Source of the DNA: JADJQU01 sp035490315
Lineage (GTDB): Bacteria; Planctomycetota; UBA1135; GCA-002686595
NCBI GenBank assembly: GCA_035490315.1
Contig: DATHET010000010.1
Location: 1 to 28,341, forward strand
Direction: 5' to 3'
DNA length: 28,341 bases
Part shown: in pieces, positions 23,167 through 28,341 of the stretch
Layout of the letters: each line of letters opens with the position of its first letter
Numbering within the stretch: the first letter of the stretch is position 1
The notes under the pieces: model-generated
Seen by the model: only the letters and a program-made list of their open reading frames with translations
What the model was told of the DNA's origin: nothing
Database searches by the model: none
Made by a program: the position numbers and the translations under genes

Positions 23167-25299
23167 ATGACATTCAGCACTTACGCACGCGTCGAGCGCG
23201 AAATCGCCGGCCATCGCATCTCCATCGAAACCGGACAGGTCGCACGCCAGGCACTCGGCAGCGTCATCGTGACGATGGGGGAGACCAAGGTGTTCTCCGC
23301 CGTCGCCCAGGGACCGGCCCGCGCCGACCAGGACTTCTTCCCGCTCACGGTCGACTACCGCGAGAAAACCGAAGCCGCGGGCAAGATCCCGGGCGGCTTC
23401 TTCAAGCGCGAAGGCCGTCCGACCACGAAGGAAATCCTGACCATGCGCCTGACGGATCGCTCGATCCGTCCGCTGTTCACCGAGGGCTTCAAGGATGAAG
23501 TCCAGGTGATGAGCCACGCGCTCTGCTACGACGGAATCAACAACGCCGACGTGCTCTCGATGATCGCCGGCTTCGCCGCCGTGCACTTGAGCGGTCTGCC
23601 GTTCCACGGCCCGATGGGCGCCGTGCGCGTCGGCCACATCGACGGACAACTGGTCGCCTTCCCCTCGGACGAGCGCCGCGGCGAGTCGCGCCTGGACCTG
23701 GTCGTCGCCGGTCACAAGGAAGCGATCTGCATGGTCGAGGCCAGCGCCAAGCAACTCTCCGAAGCAGAGATGATCGACGCGCTCGAATTCGCGCACCAGA
23801 TCATCAAGGAGATCTCCGACCTGTCCGACGAGCTGTGCCGCAAGGCCGGCAAGCCGCGCCAGGTCTACAAGGCGGTCGAGCCCGACTCCGAAGTCGCGCG
23901 CACCGTCGCCGCCTACCACCGCGAGCTCAAGGGCGTGATCTTCACGCCGGGCAAGCACGAGCGTCAGGAAGCGATCGCGAAGATCGCCGACGCCGCCACC
24001 ACGGCCGCGACCGCGAACGTCGCGGATCCGGTCGAGAAGCTGCTGCGGCTCAAGGCGGTCAAGACCGCTTTCGCCGAGCTGATCTACAAGGTCGAGCGCG
24101 AGTGCATCCTCGAGGGCCGGCGCGCCGACGGTCGCTCGACCACCGACATCCGCGAGATCACGATCGTCCCGAATTTCATCCCGCGTCAGCACGGCTCGAC
24201 CCTGTTCACGCGCGGCGAGACGCAAGCCCTGGTCAGCGTGACCCTCGGCACGCCCGACGACGAGCAGATCATCGACGGCATCGACACCGAGTACCGCAAG
24301 CACTTCTACCTGCACTACAACTTCCCGCCCTACTCGGTCGGCGAGACCCGCCGTCTCGCAGGTCCGGGCCGGCGCGAGATCGGGCACGGGATGCTGGCCG
24401 AGCGCGCGCTGCAGAGCGTGCTCCCGCCCAAGGACCGCTTCCCGTACACGCTGCGCATCGTCTCGGACATCACGGAGTCGAACGGCAGCTCCTCGATGGC
24501 CAGCGTCTGCGGCGGTTGCTTGTCGCTGATGCTCGCTGGCGTGCCGATCACGCAGCCGGTCGCGGGCATCGCGATGGGCCTGGTCAAGGAAGGCGACCAG
24601 TCGGTGATCCTCTCGGACATCCTCGGCTCCGAGGACCACCACGGCGACATGGACTTCAAGGTCGCGGGCTCCGGCGTCGGCATCACCGCGCTGCAGATGG
24701 ACATCAAGGTCACCGGCGTCAGCCGTGTCCTGCTCGAGCAGGCCTTGGAGCAGGCGCGCGTCGGCCGCAAGCACATCCTGCGCAAGATGCTCGAGGTCGT
24801 GCAGCGTCCCGCGGAGCAGATCTCCCAGTACGCGCCGCGCATGGAGAACGTGCGCATCCCGGCGGAGAAGATCGGCTACCTGATCGGGCCCGGCGGTCGC
24901 AACATCAAGGCGATGCAGGAGCAGTACAAGGTGCGCATCTCGATCGTCGACGACACGGGCAACGTGCAAGTCGCCGGCATCGATCGCGCCAAGGTGCAAG
25001 CCTGCATCGACGCGATCAAGTCGATGACCGACACGCCGAAGATCGGCACGCGCTACACCGGCACGGTCAAGTCCATCAAGGATTTCGGCGCGTTCATCGA
25101 GATCCTGCCGGGCGTCGAAGGCCTGTGCCACATCTCGGAGCTCGACGTCGGCTACATCAACCGCGTGATCGACGTGGTGCAGGTCGGCGACCCGATCGAA
25201 GTCGAGATCATCAACGTCGACGACCGCGGCAAGATCAAGTTGTCGCGCAAGGCGATCCTGCTCTCGCGCGGCGAGGGAGCCCCGGCTCCGGTCGCGTGA
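23167..25299 (+). CDS. pnp: Polyribonucleotide nucleotidyltransferase (PNPase)
   Basis: This 710-residue enzyme degrades RNA from the 3' end by phosphorolysis, releasing nucleoside diphosphates, and works in the cytoplasm as a trimer, often within a degradosome. It has two RNase PH domains (about 1-215 and 310-540) around an alpha-helical domain. The second holds the catalytic region PYTLRIVSDITESNGSSSMA (24440-24500) and the metal-binding Asp490 and Asp496 in SEDHHGDMDFKVAG. A KH domain with GYLIGPGGRNIK (about 570-585) and an S1 domain with TGTVKSIKDFGAFIEILPGV (about 625-695) complete the normal layout and length. The start at 23167 gives the family N-terminus; the ribosome site before it is weak (GAGAAA). 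It sits 207 bp after rpsO. Confidence 0.98.
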   Translation: MTFSTYARVEREIAGHRISIETGQVARQALGSVIVTMGETKVFSAVAQGPARADQDFFPLTVDYREKTEAAGKIPGGFFKREGRPTTKEILTMRLTDRSIRPLFTEGFKDEVQVMSHALCYDGINNADVLSMIAGFAAVHLSGLPFHGPMGAVRVGHIDGQLVAFPSDERRGESRLDLVVAGHKEAICMVEASAKQLSEAEMIDALEFAHQIIKEISDLSDELCRKAGKPRQVYKAVEPDSEVARTVAAYHRELKGVIFTPGKHERQEAIAKIADAATTAATANVADPVEKLLRLKAVKTAFAELIYKVERECILEGRRADGRSTTDIREITIVPNFIPRQHGSTLFTRGETQALVSVTLGTPDDEQIIDGIDTEYRKHFYLHYNFPPYSVGETRRLAGPGRREIGHGMLAERALQSVLPPKDRFPYTLRIVSDITESNGSSSMASVCGGCLSLMLAGVPITQPVAGIAMGLVKEGDQSVILSDILGSEDHHGDMDFKVAGSGVGITALQMDIKVTGVSRVLLEQALEQARVGRKHILRKMLEVVQRPAEQISQYAPRMENVRIPAEKIGYLIGPGGRNIKAMQEQYKVRISIVDDTGNVQVAGIDRAKVQACIDAIKSMTDTPKIGTRYTGTVKSIKDFGAFIEILPGVEGLCHISELDVGYINRVIDVVQVGDPIEVEIINVDDRGKIKLSRKAILLSRGEGAPAPVA

Positions 25300-25348
25300 A
25301 TCTGGAATAGCGAGCGGGCTCCAGGGCTCGTTTTCGCGCTGATTTCGC

Positions 25349-25396
25349 CCGCGCGGCGGACCCCAGCTTCCTCGGAGGCACGGGTCCGCCGCGCGG
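25349..25396 (+). terminator. Terminator-like hairpin after pnp
   Basis: CCGCGCGGCGGACCC (25349-25363) and GGGTCCGCCGCGCGG (25382-25396) are perfect 15-base complements around an 18-nt loop. It starts 50 bases after the pnp stop. It is followed by CCATTTCAGG, so there is no real U-tract; it probably blocks 3' exonucleases or helps termination. It also separates pnp from the sensor gene that begins at 25446. Confidence 0.7.
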
Positions 25397-25445
25397 CCAT
25401 TTCAGGCTTGCACGAGGGGCTTCCGATCCCGGTAGGATTGGATTC

Positions 25446-28341
25446 GTGTTCGCTCTCGTCCTTTCGGCCGTCCTGTTCCAGACGCCGACGAACCCTGCGC
25501 CGCCGGCCGGGGCCCAGCCGCGGCCGACTGCCCATGCGCAGTGGGTCGATTCGCGCCGGCTGATCTTCGACGGCGATCCGAGCGATTGGACTTCCGACCG
25601 CCCGCCCGACGCCCTGCTCTCGCGCGCGGACCAGCTGGTCAACCTCGGCGTTCCGCCGACTGAATTGTGGTCGGGCGAAGCCGACGCCTCGCTGCGCCTG
25701 TGGATCGGTTGGAACGACACCGACCTGGTGCTCGGCGGCATCGTGCGCGACGAGGTCGCCGACTACGACGGCACGAACTGGTGGCAGGGCGACAGCCTGG
25801 AGCTGTTCCTGGGCTTCTCGCCGCCGACACCCGAATGGAAGGCCGACGACTTCCAGATCATGCTCGCTCCCGACTGTCCGGAGCGGCCCTGGGGTGTCTA
25901 CCCGCACTTCAAGCCCGGCGTTCCTTCCGACGGCGGCTTCGGCGGCGTGCTGGTGTCTTCGTGGCCGTCCGAGGGCGGCTATCGATTCGAAGCGCGCATC
26001 CCGTGGCGGAACATGGTGCCGGCTCCGCCGCAGGCCGGCGCGACGCTGACGTTCAACCTCGCCCAATCCGACCGCGACGGGCGCGGGAAGCAGGAGAGCT
26101 ACCTGACCTGGACGGCTGAGGACAACATCGCGGCCTGGGCGAATCGGCGCGGGACGCTGGTCCTCGACGCGCCGCCTCCCGACAGCGAGCTCGGCGGAGC
26201 CGCGACCCGCGGCGACTATCGACTGCCCCTGCCGTCGTTGATGCTGGTCCTGCTGGTCGCGATGTACGGCATGGCCCTCGCGACGCGCCGTGTCTGGCGC
26301 AAGCCGCGCGCGCGCCGCCGCGGACTGTCCTTCGCCGCGGTGCTGCTCTTGATCTCGCTGTCGGCGGCCCTCGCGGCGCGCTACGTGACGCGTCAAGAAG
26401 CCGAGCAGCGCAGCACCAGTCTCGAGGATTACTGGGACCGCTTCGACGGGATGCTGCGCTCGGGAGCCCTCGGCCATCCCGACCCGGTCACGCTGCAAAC
26501 CGAAGTGGCGGCCCTGCTTTCCGGCAAGGCGATCTCTGCCCAGCAGGAGTTCGTGTTCACGCACCTCAAGCCGGACGGTGCGATGCTCCTGCCCGAGCGA
26601 TTGACCGCGCAGCGCGCCCTTCCCTTCCGGCCGATCGTGCCCGAAGGCCGTCTGCAGAGCGATCCCGACGAGGGCGTGTCGCTCGCGCCTGGAGATAGCC
26701 TGATCCTCCCGCTGGGCGCGACCCAGGGTGTCGACGCCCTGTCATTGGTGTTCCGAGTGTCCGATCGACGCTTCCAGCGCACGGGCACCGCGGCTGTCCC
26801 CGTGCTGCAGATCGAGCTGATGCAGGGCGAGCAGGTCATCCCGCCGACCTACGACGTGCGCCACCGCCAGGATCTGCACCTCGACGAGGACGAGCACCGC
26901 GTGCAACTGGGCCTCGAGCCGGCCTTCCACGTGCGCGGCGGGCCGCTCGGTCAGCTGCACGGCGATGGATTGCTGCTCGAGCTCGCCGGCCGGCGCGACA
27001 TCGACCGCGTGCGCATCAGCCATGTCGGATCGGGTCCCAGCTACGCGGTCAATGTCGTCGCCGCCACGCTGCTGGCGCGCGAGCCGCGCTCGACGATTCC
27101 GTCGGGTCTGCGCGCGACGGCGAGCGGCGAGTGGGAATGGGCTGACTGGCGCGCCGGGATCGAGGCCGAGATCACGCCGCTGGGCCGCGCGCCGAAGAAG
27201 CCCTCGCCCGCCGGCTTGGAGCGCGAGCTCAAGATGAGCACCGACGAGCTGGCGAGCGTCTGGCTCAGCGACAACACGCCGGCGAAGAATCCCACGCGCT
27301 GGGATTTCCTGCCGATCGTGGTCGCCGCGGCCCTCGCGCCTTTCCTGGTCGCGATCCTCGCCGAGTGGCTCTCCGGCGGGCGGCGGATCCGCGCCAAGCT
27401 CGCGTTGGGCTTCGTGATCACCTCGGCCGTGCCGCTGCTCGTCTTGACCCTGCTGCTGGAAGCTTCGCTCGGCAAGGAGCACGAGGCCTACGAAACCGAG
27501 CGCGTCGAGAGTCTCTTGACGCGCGCGCAGGTCGACCTCGAGACCGAGCAGCGCGAGCTGGAGCAGGAAGCGAAGCGGCTTCTGTTCATCGGGCATTCCG
27601 TCGCGCGCAGGGAAGCGAGGTTCCCGGCCTCGAGCGAGGAGCTCGCTGGGCCGACCTGGTGGGGCGAGGGCGAATCGGGAGTCGTGCGCCTGCTCGAGCA
27701 CATCGAGCCCGACGGCAAGCCCGTGCGCATCGGAACCGGACCCGGGTGGCGGCAGGTTCCGAAGTCCTTCGCGCCCCTGTCCGGCCTGGCGCGACCCTGG
27801 GGTCAGCTCGTGGTCTGCGGCATCGCGCAGACGCCGAGCGGCGCCGACCAGCCGATGCTGGTGATCGTGATGCGGCCCGCGCGCCTCGCCGCCCTGTCCA
27901 GCGCCGGATTGAAACTGATCGGCGCGGAGCGCGATCCGACACCCGGTCTCGCCGAGCTCGAGCCGCAGTCGCCGCGCGAAGTGCGCCGGCCTCTGTACAC
28001 CCGCGATGGACAGCTCTCGGCCGTGCTCGTGGCCGAGGGGCGCGAGCGCGGCGTGCCGCTGTTCGGCGATTACTCCTTGAACGAGCTGCTGCTCGCCGCG
28101 GCCTTGACCGCGTTGTTCACGGCGACCCTGTTCGCGGGGATCCTCACCGGCCACATCGTGGTTCCGATCGAGCGCCTCGACCGCGCGGTGCGCGATGGCA
28201 GGACCCATTCGCTGCCGCGCGAAATCGAAGTCGAGGACGAGGTCGGTCACTTGACTGGCGCGGTGCAGTCCTTCGCGGCCATGCTCGAGCACCGCGTGCG
28301 CCAGCTCGAGCTCTTGCGCACGGCGCAGGAGGATCTCTCGA
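25446..28341 (+). CDS. Membrane sensor protein with CBM9-like periplasmic domain and HAMP region (3'-truncated; likely histidine kinase)
   Basis: From GTG 25446 the frame is open to the window end (965 codons, no stop). Domains in order: a signal peptide (VFALVLSAVLFQTP); a periplasmic domain (about 35-245) resembling family 9 carbohydrate-binding modules, with LIFDGDPSDWT, LRLWIGWNDTDLVLGGIVRD, GDSLELFLGF and GYRFEARIPW; two membrane segments (about 260-282 and 292-313); a second periplasmic region (about 314-620); two more hydrophobic segments (about 621-642 and 652-676); and a third extracytoplasmic region. A last TM (about 878-905) leads into a HAMP-like region with VVPIERLDRAVRDGR and EVEDEVGHLTGAVQSF, then the start of a coiled coil, LEHRVRQLELLR. 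This layout is typical of sensor histidine kinases, but no kinase core is inside the window. It probably senses a glycan or cell-envelope ligand; that is inference. Confidence 0.85.
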   Translation, partial: MFALVLSAVLFQTPTNPAPPAGAQPRPTAHAQWVDSRRLIFDGDPSDWTSDRPPDALLSRADQLVNLGVPPTELWSGEADASLRLWIGWNDTDLVLGGIVRDEVADYDGTNWWQGDSLELFLGFSPPTPEWKADDFQIMLAPDCPERPWGVYPHFKPGVPSDGGFGGVLVSSWPSEGGYRFEARIPWRNMVPAPPQAGATLTFNLAQSDRDGRGKQESYLTWTAEDNIAAWANRRGTLVLDAPPPDSELGGAATRGDYRLPLPSLMLVLLVAMYGMALATRRVWRKPRARRRGLSFAAVLLLISLSAALAARYVTRQEAEQRSTSLEDYWDRFDGMLRSGALGHPDPVTLQTEVAALLSGKAISAQQEFVFTHLKPDGAMLLPERLTAQRALPFRPIVPEGRLQSDPDEGVSLAPGDSLILPLGATQGVDALSLVFRVSDRRFQRTGTAAVPVLQIELMQGEQVIPPTYDVRHRQDLHLDEDEHRVQLGLEPAFHVRGGPLGQLHGDGLLLELAGRRDIDRVRISHVGSGPSYAVNVVAATLLAREPRSTIPSGLRATASGEWEWADWRAGIEAEITPLGRAPKKPSPAGLERELKMSTDELASVWLSDNTPAKNPTRWDFLPIVVAAALAPFLVAILAEWLSGGRRIRAKLALGFVITSAVPLLVLTLLLEASLGKEHEAYETERVESLLTRAQVDLETEQRELEQEAKRLLFIGHSVARREARFPASSEELAGPTWWGEGESGVVRLLEHIEPDGKPVRIGTGPGWRQVPKSFAPLSGLARPWGQLVVCGIAQTPSGADQPMLVIVMRPARLAALSSAGLKLIGAERDPTPGLAELEPQSPREVRRPLYTRDGQLSAVLVAEGRERGVPLFGDYSLNELLLAAALTALFTATLFAGILTGHIVVPIERLDRAVRDGRTHSLPREIEVEDEVGHLTGAVQSFAAMLEHRVRQLELLRTAQEDLS

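Noticed and set aside
23122..25131. Minus-strand open frame of over 660 codons opposite pnp
   Set aside because: The plus strand is unmistakably PNPase; the antisense translation is Asp/Arg/His/Leu repeats with no signature.
26742..28292. Minus-strand open frame of over 500 codons near the right edge
   Set aside because: It lies opposite the CBM9/HAMP sensor frame, which has signal peptide, TM and HAMP features; the antisense product is Arg/Gln/Gly-rich.

Overview
The window is about 28 kb of GC-rich DNA (roughly two thirds G+C by eye) from a Gram-negative bacterium. Genes are dense, GTG and TTG starts are common, and there are several predicted lipoproteins and a DUF481-type outer-membrane protein. 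The microcompartment shell proteins look most like those I remember from Haliangium ochraceum and related Myxococcota/Planctomycetota loci. The tetratricopeptide, CBM9-like and Ig-like extracytoplasmic proteins also fit those phyla. The exact phylum cannot be settled from this sequence alone, and no tRNA, rRNA, insertion sequence or CRISPR array was seen.

Region 1 (1-2418) holds the end of a class B penicillin-binding protein overlapping a RodA/FtsW-type SEDS glycan polymerase, a cell-wall synthesis pair. Region 2 (2574-9380) is the centre of interest: ten tightly packed same-strand genes forming a bacterial microcompartment (BMC) operon. The order is BMC-H, CoA-acylating aldehyde dehydrogenase, BMC-H, double-stacking BMC-T, BMC-P, BMC-P, single BMC-T, a 97-residue protein with a EutQ/EutT-like N-terminal motif, an ACT-domain protein with the same N-terminal motif, and a UPF0210 (DUF711, PFL-fold) protein. 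All shell classes are present, but the only recognised core enzyme is the aldehyde dehydrogenase. No familiar signature enzyme (diol dehydratase, ethanolamine lyase, glycyl-radical enzyme, class II aldolase), phosphotransacylase or alcohol dehydrogenase is in the window. The ACT and UPF0210 genes, usually an uncharacterised two-gene pair elsewhere, are therefore candidates for the missing activity or its regulator.

Region 3 (9566-13144) runs forward: a REC/HD-GYP response regulator, a 53-bp-period tandem repeat, a NadR-like P-loop NTPase, a DUF481 outer-membrane protein and a short MscL mechanosensitive channel. Region 4 (13146-18354) is a three-gene minus-strand operon: a TPR lipoprotein, a second TPR protein overlapping it by four bases, and a conserved protein with an NNHFDTDG motif. 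That operon converges on mscL with one base between stop codons.

Region 5 (18612-22420) encodes a large Ig-like surface lipoprotein and a small lipoprotein. Region 6 (22690-25299) is the conserved rpsO-pnp pair with a strong hairpin between the genes, followed by a 15-bp-stem terminator-like hairpin. Region 7 (25446-window end) is the first 965 codons of a membrane sensor with a CBM9-like periplasmic domain and a HAMP region, cut by the window edge.
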